Origin: Microbacterium sp. SLBN-154 | Lineage (GTDB): Bacteria > Actinomycetota > Actinomycetes > Actinomycetales > Microbacteriaceae | NCBI RefSeq assembly: GCF_006715565.1 | Contig: NZ_VFNL01000001.1 | Location: forward strand, 124,001 to 188,000 | Reading direction: 5' to 3' | Length of the DNA stretch: 64,000 nt | Shown here: positions 32,439 to 41,738 of the stretch, one piece after another | How the letters are laid out: each line of letters starts with the position of its first letter | Position numbering within the stretch: the stretch's first letter is position 1 | Notes under the pieces: model-generated | Databases searched by the model: none | Told to the model about the DNA's origin: nothing | Seen by the model: the letters and a program-made list of their open reading frames with translations, nothing else | Translations under genes and position numbers: made by a program

Positions 32439-34841
32439 ATGAATCACTGGCCACCGACCGAACACAACGTCCGCCGGAGCGGCCCAGCCCCGCGCTTCAT
32501 GGAGGGCGCGATCCTCGGCAACGGAGGAGTGGGCGTCGTCGTGACCACCCGACCGGACGCCATCGTGCTGCACTTCGGTCACAACGACATCTGGGACGAA
32601 CGGATCGATGAACTGCATCGCGACGAAGTCGGATCGTTCAGGGACGTTTTCGCCAAGATCAAGCGCGCGGTTGCGGACGGCCGCTCGATCGATTCCGACG
32701 AGTGGTTCGCGGAATACATGGCGAGGATGGAGCGCGCCTACGGTCAGCCCTATCCACGCCCGCATCCGTGCGGCAGGCTCATCCTCGGGATCGATCGCCG
32801 CCATACCCGAGTGATAGGCCACGAGTTGCACCTCGACATCGGTCGATGCGAGGTCCAGCTCCTCCATCGCGGGGAGAGGGTCGGTCTCGAACTGATCGTC
32901 GATCCCGAGTCCGACGTGATCGTGGGGCGCGCGAGCCCGGGCTTTGCCTCCCCCATCACAAGAGTCAGGCTGCTCCCTGATCCCGAGGTCGGCCCGGCGA
33001 ACACGCGCACGGCGGCCGAGAGGGCGATAGCCTTCACGGTCGCGGGTGAAATCCCACTGCGCGACGAGGTGACCGAACTGCCTCTGGGATCCACGGCGAT
33101 CGGGTTCCGAGAACAGCTGCCGGCGCGGACCACTACGGCATCCGACCGCCATGAGCTTGCCGTTCTGCTGCATGTCAGCCAGTCGCTCGCACCAGTGTCC
33201 CGGCCGTCCTGGTATGGCGGCGCCGCACCCGTGGTCCCGCTCGAACGCTCGATCACGTACAACCCTGACCGGCCCGACCTGACGTTCAGCGTCCAAATCG
33301 TCCATACGAGAGGGAGTCGTACACCTTCCGACTTCCCGCTCGCCACGGCGTCCTTCGACGAGGTGCTCGAGCGGGCGCGGGCGGACTGGGCCACCTACTG
33401 GTCACGGTCTGCGGTACGGCTCGAGCGCCCAGCGCTCGAGCGCGCCTGGTATCGAGGCACCTACTTCACCCACTGCGTTGTACGGCGCGGTAAGCGGGCC
33501 CCCGGGATCTTCGGGAACCTGAGCGCCGGCGATGTCGGCACAGCCTGGCATGGCGACTACCACATGAACTACAACACCCAGCAGCTCTACTGGGGGGTGT
33601 TCTCCGGCAATCGCGCGGAAAGTCACGAGCCGTACATCAACCTCGTGTGGGACCTGTTGCCGCTCTCACGGCGATTCGCGCGCGAGTACTTCGGACTCCC
33701 TGGGGCCTACTTCCCGCACACGGCCTATCCGGTGCCGATGGACGAGTTCCCTTCCCCCTCGCCGGTGTGGGGCTGGGAACTGTGCGAAACACCGTGGACG
33801 GTTCAATCGCTATGGTGGCACTTCCTCTATACGCAAGACGTCGAACTACTGCGCGAGCGCCTCTTCGAGCCGATCGAAGCAGCCACAGAGTTCATGGTCG
33901 CCTATCTGGATCGTCCGGCCGCCTTGGCGGATGACGGAACCGAACAGAGGCACATCTTCCCGACGGTCGTCCCGGAGATGTACGGTCTGACGCCCGATCT
34001 CCGGCTGAACCGTGACTGTCTGATCGATCTCACTCTCACGAAGTTCCTATTCGGCGCCTACCGAGATGCGCTGACGGCGCTGGGCCGAGACCCGGACGAG
34101 GTTCCCCTTGCGAAACGGACCCGCGAACTACAGGTTCTCCTGCCGCCATACAGCACAGCCGCCACGGAGGTCGGCGATGTCCTGATCTCGGTCCCAGGAG
34201 AAGACCCCGACGTCGTCTACAACATCCCCCTCGCCGGGGCGACCGTCTTCCCGGGCGAGGAACACTCTTGGGGCTCGCCCCGCCCGGTGCAGGATCTCGT
34301 GAAGCGGTCGATCGCGCGGCAACGTCTCGAAGGGGGGAATGAGCTCGTCTTCGTCCATCTGCAGAAGGCTCGAATGGGCATACTCGATCCCGACGAGTTC
34401 GAGGCCCAGCTCGAGTACTGCGAGCTTCCCAACGGCACCTACACCGACCGGATCCTCGAGGCGTTCGGACGGTACAACGACGCGACTCCATTCGACTTCA
34501 TGGCTGAGATGGGCGTCTTCGTTGAGAACTTCGCAATCAGTGGAGTCGTGAACGAACTGATGATGCAGAGCTCTACGGGTGTCATCCGACTGTTCCCCAA
34601 CGACACTTCCATCGGCAACGCAGAGTTCGAGAACCTCCGGGCTGTCGGGGGCTTTATCGTCAGCGCACGCTACGCAAGTGGTGGATGCGACCGGATTCGT
34701 GTGCAAAGCGAGTGCGGCGGCACGCTCCGGATTCTCACCCCGGAGCGATTTGTTTGCCAGGACGCGTTCGCGGCGCAGAGGGCCGGGATAACCTACGTCG
34801 CGATGACGGAGGGCCAGGTCGTTCACTTCACAACCGACTGA
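32439..34841 (+). CDS. GH95-like glycoside hydrolase
   Basis: The 800-residue protein has an N-terminal beta-sandwich (about 1-310, with AILGNGGVGVVV), an (alpha/alpha)6 barrel, and a C-terminal beta domain. TAWHGDYHMNYNTQQLYW (368-385) matches the GH95 WDGDYHxNxNxQMNYW catalytic-core signature, and NELMMQSSTGVIRLFP near 705-720 matches its C-terminal LLQSHxGxIxLLP motif. GH95 enzymes remove alpha-L-fucose or alpha-L-galactose. No signal peptide is visible. It ends the module-B gene run, 54 bases after the dehydrogenase. Sequence drift in the motifs makes the exact specificity uncertain. Confidence 0.75.
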   Translation: MNHWPPTEHNVRRSGPAPRFMEGAILGNGGVGVVVTTRPDAIVLHFGHNDIWDERIDELHRDEVGSFRDVFAKIKRAVADGRSIDSDEWFAEYMARMERAYGQPYPRPHPCGRLILGIDRRHTRVIGHELHLDIGRCEVQLLHRGERVGLELIVDPESDVIVGRASPGFASPITRVRLLPDPEVGPANTRTAAERAIAFTVAGEIPLRDEVTELPLGSTAIGFREQLPARTTTASDRHELAVLLHVSQSLAPVSRPSWYGGAAPVVPLERSITYNPDRPDLTFSVQIVHTRGSRTPSDFPLATASFDEVLERARADWATYWSRSAVRLERPALERAWYRGTYFTHCVVRRGKRAPGIFGNLSAGDVGTAWHGDYHMNYNTQQLYWGVFSGNRAESHEPYINLVWDLLPLSRRFAREYFGLPGAYFPHTAYPVPMDEFPSPSPVWGWELCETPWTVQSLWWHFLYTQDVELLRERLFEPIEAATEFMVAYLDRPAALADDGTEQRHIFPTVVPEMYGLTPDLRLNRDCLIDLTLTKFLFGAYRDALTALGRDPDEVPLAKRTRELQVLLPPYSTAATEVGDVLISVPGEDPDVVYNIPLAGATVFPGEEHSWGSPRPVQDLVKRSIARQRLEGGNELVFVHLQKARMGILDPDEFEAQLEYCELPNGTYTDRILEAFGRYNDATPFDFMAEMGVFVENFAISGVVNELMMQSSTGVIRLFPNDTSIGNAEFENLRAVGGFIVSARYASGGCDRIRVQSECGGTLRILTPERFVCQDAFAAQRAGITYVAMTEGQVVHFTTD

Positions 34842-35283
34842 GGCCGTCTCGGTTCCCCCGGGGGGTCGGAGCAGTCGCTGCAGACTCTGGTGAAGGCGAT
34901 GGCCGACTGCGGCGTCGAGGAGTGATGCACGTAGCCCGCTCTCCCAGTGGCTCATCAGTCTGCGAGCAGTTCGCGACCCGCAGACCTGCATGCGGCCGCG
35001 CCCGCGGCCAAGGCTCCGCTTGGCCGTGCGCTCCCTGTGCGCCTTCCAGAGTCCGGGACCATCTCTAGCGATTCAATGGGTCGCGAGGGCGGCGCCTGCC
35101 ACTCCGCGTGGTCACGAGACGTGTGAGACGGATATGGTTGCGCTACCACATTGCCTGCGTCCATAATGAAAACACTGGATGTGGTGCCGACTTGCCGGCG
35201 GCGGGGACAGCTTCCTGTCCATCCCCGGCGAGGCGACGAAGCCCTCTCACCCTCCGACCTTCCGTGACGCAAGGAGAGCGCCT
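34842..35283. other. Intergenic region before the FAD oxidoreductase
   Basis: No convincing gene. The left part starts with a C/G block (TTCCCCCGGGGGGTC, about 34853-34867) that is self-complementary but has no T-run. The right part holds the operator at 35135-35148 and a possible promoter: TTGCGC (35138-35143), 18 bases, CATAAT (35162-35167). Confidence 0.5.
35135..35148. promoter_or_regulatory. LacI-type operator upstream of the FAD oxidoreductase
   Basis: TGGTTGCGCTACCA matches the site at 24345-24358 at 11 of 14 positions and the site at 46713-46726 at 12 of 14. It overlaps the -35 element of the putative promoter, which suits repression. Confidence 0.65.
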
Positions 35284-36621
35284 ATGGCCAAGCTGCCGCC
35301 CGAAATGATCAGCCGGACGTACCGACCCGATGTTCTCGTCGTGGGAGCGGGATGCGCCGGCATTGCTGCGTCCGTCGCTGCGGCAGAAATGGGCGCTTCC
35401 GTGCTCGTGGTGGAGTCTTCCGGATTCGCGGGAGGATTCATCACGGCGGTGATGGGACCGGGTCTGGATGGGATGTTCGATACGGTAACCGGCGAGGTCG
35501 TACTCGGGGGAATTGCCCAGGACATCATGGAGGACGTTCAGGGCGTGTCCAGGGCCCGTCAACGCGAAGGGCGTTTCCGGCACGGGGGCGACCTCACGGC
35601 AGAATCTGGCGCCGATTCTCACAAAGTGGTCGATGAGACATCACTGGAGCCCGTCGACTTGGATCTCGAGCACTTCAAGGTCTACGCCGACGCGCGTCTT
35701 GAGCAAGCCGGCGCTGAAGTGCTCTATCACTCACGAGCAGCCGGTCTCCACTCATCCGACGAGGTCATCGAGAGCGTCATCGTCGCGAACAAGAGCGGAT
35801 TGAGCGAGGTGCGACCGACGTTCATCGTCGATTGCTCGGGGGACGCCGACATCGCCGCGTGGGCCGGGAACCCTTACGACAGCGACCCCGAGAGGGCGCA
35901 GCCGATGACACTCCACTTCCGTATGGGGAATGTTTCGATCGGCCCGGATCTGGTCGCTCATTGCAGCGATGTCCTGCGAGATGCGCATGCCGCAGGGATG
36001 ATTCCACCATATGGCGGGCCCTATATGCTCAAGCTCGGCGAGGGCGACGTCCTGATCAATGCCACACGACTGCGTGCGGACCGCACCGACGCTGAAGACT
36101 GGTCGCGTGCCGAGGTCGAGTCGCGGAAACAGGCTTGGACGATGTTCAAACTCTTCAAGGAGAGGGTTCCCGAGTGCGTCGATGCCTACTACATTTCAAG
36201 TGGACCGGAGACCGGGGCCCGGGAAACACGGCGCATCCGCGGTGAATACCAACTGACAGTGGACGACGTCCGGAGCCAGCGGCGCTTCGACGACGCGATC
36301 GTGCTGGGCGCCTGGTACCTCGACCGTCATCGGGCCGAAAGCGCAGGCTTTCATGAGCATCCACAGACGCGTCCGTACGACATTCCCTTCCGGACCCTCA
36401 TCCCGCTCAAGAGCAAGAACCTCCTTGTCGCCGGGCGCTGTCACTCCGCCACTCAAGAAGCGCTCGCATCATCTCGCGTGACGGGGACTGCAATGGGGAT
36501 GGGCGAGGCGGCCGGGGTGGCCGCGGCTATCGCGGTCGCCAGCAACATCAGCGCGGCCAAGAACATCCCCGCCGCTGATGTCCGCGCAGAGCTCCGGCGC
36601 CGAGGGGCAATCCTGCATTGA
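35284..36621 (+). CDS. FAD-dependent oxidoreductase (FAD_oxidored family)
   Basis: The 445-residue protein starts at ATG 35284 (MAKLPPEMIS) after AAGGAGAGCGCC; the in-frame ATG at 35179 falls in the promoter region. The N-terminal FAD-binding loop is VLVVGAGCAGIAASVAAAEM (about 18-37), with an acidic VVES at the end of beta2. IVDCSGDADIAAWAG and RTLIPLKSKNLLVAGRCHSA are typical of the family that includes sugar- or steroid-type flavin dehydrogenases. GTAMGMGEAAGVAAA closes the FAD site. Its LacI-type operator suggests shared control with module B and the ROK locus. Substrate unknown. Confidence 0.85.
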   Translation: MAKLPPEMISRTYRPDVLVVGAGCAGIAASVAAAEMGASVLVVESSGFAGGFITAVMGPGLDGMFDTVTGEVVLGGIAQDIMEDVQGVSRARQREGRFRHGGDLTAESGADSHKVVDETSLEPVDLDLEHFKVYADARLEQAGAEVLYHSRAAGLHSSDEVIESVIVANKSGLSEVRPTFIVDCSGDADIAAWAGNPYDSDPERAQPMTLHFRMGNVSIGPDLVAHCSDVLRDAHAAGMIPPYGGPYMLKLGEGDVLINATRLRADRTDAEDWSRAEVESRKQAWTMFKLFKERVPECVDAYYISSGPETGARETRRIRGEYQLTVDDVRSQRRFDDAIVLGAWYLDRHRAESAGFHEHPQTRPYDIPFRTLIPLKSKNLLVAGRCHSATQEALASSRVTGTAMGMGEAAGVAAAIAVASNISAAKNIPAADVRAELRRRGAILH

Positions 36622-36677
36622 CACGCCGGCCGGTTGAAACCCAACGGGGACAGCCATCGACCCACTCAACTAGACCG

Positions 36678-37688
36678 CTAGAACGTCACGACACAGGCCG
36701 GAGCGTCAATCGTCAACAGCACGTCCGCGATGCCAGTTCGTCTGTCCACACCGACGATTCGGTTGTCATGCTGGAGCGCAACGGCCAGGCGTTCGTCATC
36801 AAGATGGACATGGTGTCGCGGTTCGGCGCCAGGAAGAGAGATTTCCTCTGCGAACTCGACCCCTCTGGCCGCGGGGCGGAGGAATACGAGGCGAGATACT
36901 CCGCGCACGCTAGCTGTCAGTTCCTTGCCCGCCGGAGACAACGTAAGGTGAGACGGTCGAACCCAAGGGTAGCCGCGCACGTCCCGGCTTACGGGCTCCG
37001 AGTGGATCCAGCGCCACTCCGATGCAGTGAAGTGCATCATGTGCAGTCTTCCATCGAGTTCTCCGACGACATACAGCCTCCCACTGTCGACAACCATATG
37101 CCGCGGCCCGGTCCCGTCCGGCAATTTGAAGCTCCTCCGCAAGCTCAATCGACCCGCCTGCCACTGAAGCTCATGGAGGCAATCCGACCCGAGGTCGCTA
37201 ACGACAACAGAGCCCCACGGAGTCGCTCGACACTGGTGGGGATGGCTCGATTCCTGACGCACTGGCATAGGTTCACGCCCCCACGGCATCGTGAATTCCT
37301 CGACCAAATCGAGAAGCCCGTCATCGTGGACCAGGACAACCGTGACGTTGCCGCTTCCGTAGTTCGGCACGAGGGCAAGATTCCCGGCTTTTCCTGGCCC
37401 GGGCGAAAGTGCCAGCAGCTCTATATGGCAGGGCAGCGCACCCGTATCGACGCGATCGATGTACGCCAATCCAGTCGGCCGACCCTCGCTGTATTCGATT
37501 CGCCGCGTCTCGATCGCGCCGGCTCGATCCTCGTTCACCGATATGGCCATACCTTTGAAGACGGCCAAGTAGGAGACGTTCGAGGTCTCCGCGCGCGCGA
37601 CTACCTCCCACCCGTCGGCACGACACCTTACGAGCGCTATGCCGCCCGGGGATGAGTCCGAGCGATAGGAGCCCACGAGAGCATGCAT
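36678..37688 (-). CDS. Beta-propeller lactonase (6-phosphogluconolactonase-like)
   Basis: The chosen start is ATG 37688, 8 bases after AGGAAAAGG; a GTG at 37703 has no ribosome-binding site. The 336-residue protein matches the seven-bladed lactonase family (PF10282): GSYRSDSSPGGIALVRCRAD, LALVPNYGSGNVTVVLVHDD, ESSHPHQCRATP with the conserved His pair, GPRHMVVDSGRLYVVGELDG, and a C-terminal DNRIVGVD. Members open sugar lactones such as 6-phosphogluconolactone. It is divergent from the SDR at 37779 and could follow an SDR- or AKR-catalysed aldose oxidation. Confidence 0.85.
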   Translation of the reverse strand: MHALVGSYRSDSSPGGIALVRCRADGWEVVARAETSNVSYLAVFKGMAISVNEDRAGAIETRRIEYSEGRPTGLAYIDRVDTGALPCHIELLALSPGPGKAGNLALVPNYGSGNVTVVLVHDDGLLDLVEEFTMPWGREPMPVRQESSHPHQCRATPWGSVVVSDLGSDCLHELQWQAGRLSLRRSFKLPDGTGPRHMVVDSGRLYVVGELDGRLHMMHFTASEWRWIHSEPVSRDVRGYPWVRPSHLTLSPAGKELTASVRGVSRLVFLRPAARGVEFAEEISLPGAEPRHHVHLDDERLAVALQHDNRIVGVDRRTGIADVLLTIDAPACVVTF

Positions 37689-37756
37689 GCCTTTTCCTGT
37701 CACCGGTCTATTCAGCCCTTCGCAAACTTTCGCCTTAATTGTATGTTTGCCCCGTT

Positions 37757-37774
37757 ATTGAAAGGAAATTCAAT
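37757..37774. promoter_or_regulatory. Inverted repeat over the SDR ribosome-binding site
   Basis: ATTGAA-AGGAAA-TTCAAT: perfect 6-base arms around the purine-rich ribosome-binding site of the gene starting at 37779. It could be a protein operator between the divergent lactonase and SDR genes, or an RNA hairpin with the Shine-Dalgarno sequence in its loop. Confidence 0.4.
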
Positions 37775-37778
37775 TTAG

Positions 37779-38591
37779 ATGCCTGGACCATTCGACGAAA
37801 AGATTGATGGCGGTGCTTACGAGCCTGCAGGTGGCGCGTCTGCAGGCGCGAAGGGATCTGCTCTCGTTACCGGCGGCACGCGCGGCATCGGGCTCGCAAC
37901 TGCGAGGCGGCTAGGCGAGGCCGGCTGGCGAGTGATCTGCGTCGCCCGAAGCGCAGGACATCTGGAGTCGACGGTCGCGAGCCTCAGGGCGGACGGGATC
38001 TCCGCGCGGGGCCTGACTGCTGACCTGTCCGTTGCGGCGGAGCGCCAAAGCCTTGCGGAGGCCCTTCAAGACACGGTGGATTTGCGGGCAGTCGTCAACA
38101 ACGCCGGAGGAGCGGCGCGCGGCGGCGCTCTCGACACGGCCCTGGAAGACTTCGACGCGGCTCTCGAGATTGATGTTCGCGCCGCCTGGGACCTCGGCCA
38201 GCGTCTAGCCTCCCGGCTCGCCGAGAATGCCGGAAGCATCGTGAACGTCGCATCAACTGTGGCATTGGCGGTGCCGAGCGGTCGCGGTCTCTATTCTTCG
38301 GCCAAGGGCGCGCTTGTCGCCGCAACTCGCAGCATGGCGATTGACCTTGCCCGAACCGGCGTTCGAGTGAACGCAGTCGCGCCCGGGCCTACCCTGACCG
38401 AAGGTCTGCGCACGTTCAACACCGACGAACAGCTCGCGGAGCGGGCGACCAAGGTTCCGCTCGGTCGGTTGGCGGACCCAGCGGACATCGCAGACGCGAT
38501 CGAGTTTCTGTGCAGCCACCGAGCACGTCACATCACCGGCCAGGTTCTGGTCGTCGATGGCGGCGCCTCTGTCGCGGGCATGTACATCTGA
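37779..38591 (+). CDS. SDR-family oxidoreductase
   Basis: The 270-residue SDR has an N-terminal extension of about 25 residues (MPGPFDEKIDGGAYEPAGGA) before the Rossmann fold. TGGTRGIG is at 31-38, NNAGG at 107-111, Ser159, Tyr172 and Lys176 (YSSAK), and C-terminal ITGQVLVVDGG. Arg after beta2 (VARSAG) points to NADP(H). It is divergent from the beta-propeller lactonase by 90 bases, an aldose-dehydrogenase/lactonase pairing. AAGGAAA precedes the ATG by about ten bases. Confidence 0.87.
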   Translation: MPGPFDEKIDGGAYEPAGGASAGAKGSALVTGGTRGIGLATARRLGEAGWRVICVARSAGHLESTVASLRADGISARGLTADLSVAAERQSLAEALQDTVDLRAVVNNAGGAARGGALDTALEDFDAALEIDVRAAWDLGQRLASRLAENAGSIVNVASTVALAVPSGRGLYSSAKGALVAATRSMAIDLARTGVRVNAVAPGPTLTEGLRTFNTDEQLAERATKVPLGRLADPADIADAIEFLCSHRARHITGQVLVVDGGASVAGMYI

Positions 38592-39130
38592 CGGCGCAGC
38601 TGGAGTTTTCCGAGCGCACCGGCCGAAGGCTTTACGCGAGTCTTTCCTTCGATTCATAACGCGCTGTAAGTCGTCGGACCGTGAATTGTCAGGTCGCCAA
38701 CATCGCCTCCGAACCTCGACGCTTCTCAGCGGCGCCCTCATCACCGCTAGCTGGTGATCAGTCGCGCTCGATCGACCACCTCCATCGGTTGGCGCGGAAG
38801 TCCCGCGAAGGGCCGATCGGGTCCGCGGGAACTTATGTCGGCGGGTACACGACTCTAGCGACGCTGACGGCGGATCCCCCGGAAGATGTCGTCGAAGCCA
38901 GTAGGACACCCGAACGAACCGCATGATTGTTACAACGTCACATCTCGCCGGCACAGCCCTCCACTTCTTTGGTCGGGGCGGGCACCCTCGAAAGCAGAAC
39001 GGCCGGCAATCCGCCCGCGCCGGCGGTGGCTTCCTTGCCTCCACCGACTAAAGCGTGGTGTCAAGAGTTTCGATCCTCGACAGACCCTCAACTCAGCGCA
39101 CGAACGAGAGCGCGCGTCCTCGTCGAAACG
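38592..39130. other. Long convergent intergenic stretch
   Basis: This 539-base stretch lies between the SDR and the convergent sulfatase gene. No frame has a start, ribosome-binding site and recognisable product together. Composition is mixed, and short open frames on both strands look like noise or fully decayed coding DNA. No terminator with a T-run was found. Confidence 0.5.
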
Positions 39131-40489
39131 TCAGGAGTTGCCAACCGGGTAGTCGACGCGCGATCGCGTCTCGAGCAGTGAATCGCCGAGTTCGATCTGA
39201 CGCTCGCGAAGTCTGGCTGCGAGCGCATCGCGAACGGAAGTATAGCCAGGGTGCGAGTACAGATTCGTCATCTCCCACGCGTCCGCTTCGAGGTCGAAGA
39301 GTTGGTTATGGCTCTTGTCCTGGTATTCGATGAGTTTGAAATGTCCGGACCGCACAACTCGCTGCAGTTGTCGATAGGCGTTGAATATCGTCTCTTCCCC
39401 GTCAGCTTCGCCGAGCATTAGCGGCGCAAGCGACCGGAACTCGATATGGTCAGGCCGGGAAACACCAACAAGTTCACAAACAGTCGGATAGATGCTGCCC
39501 GAGTAGACTAGTTCGTCACACTCCAGTCCCCCCTTGACCTCGGGCGCGGCGATCACGAGCGGAACGCGAATGCTGTGTTCATAAGGATTCTGTTTGCCAA
39601 ACAGCCCATGCTCTCCTAGCGCGAGCCCATGATCACCAGAGAAGACCAGGACGGTACCCGCTTGCCCGTCCACTGCGTCCACTGCATCGAGAAGGCGACC
39701 GATCTGCTCGTCGACGTGAGTGAGAATGGCGAAGTACTCGCGGCGGTGGAAGCGAACCGAGTCCGGCGTCCGTGGCAAAGGGGCAAGCTGCTCGTCTCGC
39801 ACCATGAGTTCACCATTGTCAAAGGGATGGGCGGGCAAGAAGTTCGGCGGAAGCGGAAGATCCGCAGGGCAATACCGGTCCAGAAACTCGCGGGGCGCCT
39901 GCCGCGGATCGTGCGGCGCGTGGTATGCCAGATGAAGAAAATAGGGTGCACCGTCGTGACCACGGGTTATGAAGGATACGGCGGCGTCAGTCCAACGCTC
40001 GGATGAATGCTGGATCGTACCATCGTCGAGAGTCATCCAGTGGCCTCCGAGGGCGGTGTCCGCCGGATCCCATGAGTTCTCAGGATCAGGTCGGAGGTAT
40101 GCTGCACCTCCGATTTCCGTGGAATGGAGCATTCCACCCGCCCATGGGCCGACTTCTTTGTAGTCGGTGTAGAGCGCCGTCTCCTCGTTGTGCCACTTCC
40201 CCGTGAAGTATGTGTCGTAGCCGGCGTCCGAGAGAACGCGCCCGATCCTAGGGACGTTCATGAAGCCATCTATAGCCCGAAACAACGTCAAGCCGGAGAT
40301 GAGCATCTGCCGAGCTGGCATGCAGACCGCCTCCTCCATCGACCCCTGGTTGAACGCGTGGGTGAAGGTGACGCCTCGGCGACGCAAGCGGTCAAGATTC
40401 GGCGTGTGCACGATGTCGGACAGCAGCGCCCAGTGGGCCATATCGTCCATAAAGATGAGGACTACATTGGGACTAGTTGGCTCGATCAT
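39131..40489 (-). CDS. Sulfatase (formylglycine-dependent, Cys type)
   Basis: The 452-residue cytosolic alkaline-phosphatase-fold sulfatase has VVLIFMDDMAHWALL with metal ligands Asp15 and Asp16, the maturation motif C-M-P-A-R at Cys56-Arg60 (EAVCMPARQMLISG), TGKWHNEE, and VFSGDHGLALGEHGLFGKQN carrying the second metal site. Cys56 would become formylglycine through the FGE at 23110-24087. No signal peptide is seen, so an imported sulfated sugar or oligosaccharide is the likely substrate. It follows the second ABC importer on the same strand after 295 bases. Without a match to a defined subfamily the sulfate ester is unknown. Confidence 0.9.
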   Translation of the reverse strand: MIEPTSPNVVLIFMDDMAHWALLSDIVHTPNLDRLRRRGVTFTHAFNQGSMEEAVCMPARQMLISGLTLFRAIDGFMNVPRIGRVLSDAGYDTYFTGKWHNEETALYTDYKEVGPWAGGMLHSTEIGGAAYLRPDPENSWDPADTALGGHWMTLDDGTIQHSSERWTDAAVSFITRGHDGAPYFLHLAYHAPHDPRQAPREFLDRYCPADLPLPPNFLPAHPFDNGELMVRDEQLAPLPRTPDSVRFHRREYFAILTHVDEQIGRLLDAVDAVDGQAGTVLVFSGDHGLALGEHGLFGKQNPYEHSIRVPLVIAAPEVKGGLECDELVYSGSIYPTVCELVGVSRPDHIEFRSLAPLMLGEADGEETIFNAYRQLQRVVRSGHFKLIEYQDKSHNQLFDLEADAWEMTNLYSHPGYTSVRDALAARLRERQIELGDSLLETRSRVDYPVGNS

Positions 40490-40784
40490 TTGTCGCTACC
40501 TCCGGGAGATTGACAGAAGCATCAAGGTGAACCCAGGGGAATCCTGCTCGGAAGGCAACAACTTCACCACAACCGTCGACCACGCTCTACCCCGTCGTGA
40601 ATTCCCGAACAGTCTTCGCTGAAGAAAAGAACATCGGGCGCCGCCTTGTCGAACTCGTCGCACTCCGAGCCTCTCGCTTGTCTTCGGCGGAGCGGCATTC
40701 AGCGCGAACTTCGGTAGCGCTTCTCGAGCTCGAGCCTGGCCGCGGGCCGCCCTCTCGATACTGTGCATCGCGCGGGCTCTAGGG

Positions 40785-41738
40785 TTAGCTTTTCACGGAG
40801 CCAGCGAACGCTCCTCGAGTGAGCAACCTTGACGAGACGAGGAACACCACGAGGATCGGCAAGGCGACCAACGCCCCAGCCAACGCAACCTCAGGACGCC
40901 CAATCGGCAGCCCGCTTGGACCCGAACCGGGGTTGAGAGCTGGGGTCGTCGAGAACAACACGCCCAAGCCGACCGGCAGGGTGAAGTTGGACGAGCTACC
41001 CAAAAGCACATATGGCAAGAAGAACGTAGCCCAGGCATCGATGAAGACAAAGAATGCGACGATACCTGCGTGCCCCCGAGCAAGTGGCATAGCAATCCGG
41101 AAAGCAACCGCGATTTCGGATGCTCCGTCGATTCTCGCCGCCTCGTACAGCTCTACCGGGACAGCCGTTGAAAAATAGATGTAGGAAAGGAAAACCCCAA
41201 ACGGGTTCAGTGATGCAATGAGAATGAACGCCCACGGGGAGTTGTAAATCCCCATCTCAACCGTCTGCAAGAACAACGGAAGAATGAGCGCGACGCCTGG
41301 CACAAGCATCGCGATCAAGGTGGTGGTCACGATCGTTCGGCGAAGGGGAATCCGCGTGCTGGCGAGGGCGTACCCTGCCAGTACCGCGCTCGCCGTGCCT
41401 ATGAGGACAATGGCGCCTGTATACCACAAAGAGTTCCATGCCCAGCGCAAGATTGCGCCGTCTTGGAAGGACACAAGATTACTCCAGGCAACGGAATAGT
41501 TGGTCACGTTTCCAAACGCCAGAGGCGGGAGACTCACCAATTGTTCTTCCGTCTTCGAAGGCGTGATGAGGAGCCACAACATGGGAATGATCGCGATCGT
41601 GGCGAACGCGAAGAGTAGCGACCTGACTCCAAATCGCGCCCAGTCGAATCGTCGCCCACGAAGACGGCGACCTTGACCGCGCAGTGCCGGCCCAGGCCGG
41701 TTCGTCGCCGCGATGAGTGTGGTGCTCGCCGACATCAT
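40785..41738 (-). CDS. Carbohydrate ABC transporter permease (MalG type), second importer
   Basis: The 317-residue membrane protein has about 40 cytosolic residues, then six helices. The EAA loop is EAARIDGASEIAVAFRIAMP. The start MMSAST overlaps the partner permease stop (41735-41738). A long periplasmic loop (SSNFTLPVGLGVLFSTTPAL) sits before the last helix. It pairs with the permease at 41735-42622 and the lipoprotein at 42698-43972; as in the first importer, no ATPase is encoded nearby. Confidence 0.92.
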   Translation of the reverse strand: MMSASTTLIAATNRPGPALRGQGRRLRGRRFDWARFGVRSLLFAFATIAIIPMLWLLITPSKTEEQLVSLPPLAFGNVTNYSVAWSNLVSFQDGAILRWAWNSLWYTGAIVLIGTASAVLAGYALASTRIPLRRTIVTTTLIAMLVPGVALILPLFLQTVEMGIYNSPWAFILIASLNPFGVFLSYIYFSTAVPVELYEAARIDGASEIAVAFRIAMPLARGHAGIVAFFVFIDAWATFFLPYVLLGSSSNFTLPVGLGVLFSTTPALNPGSGPSGLPIGRPEVALAGALVALPILVVFLVSSRLLTRGAFAGSVKS

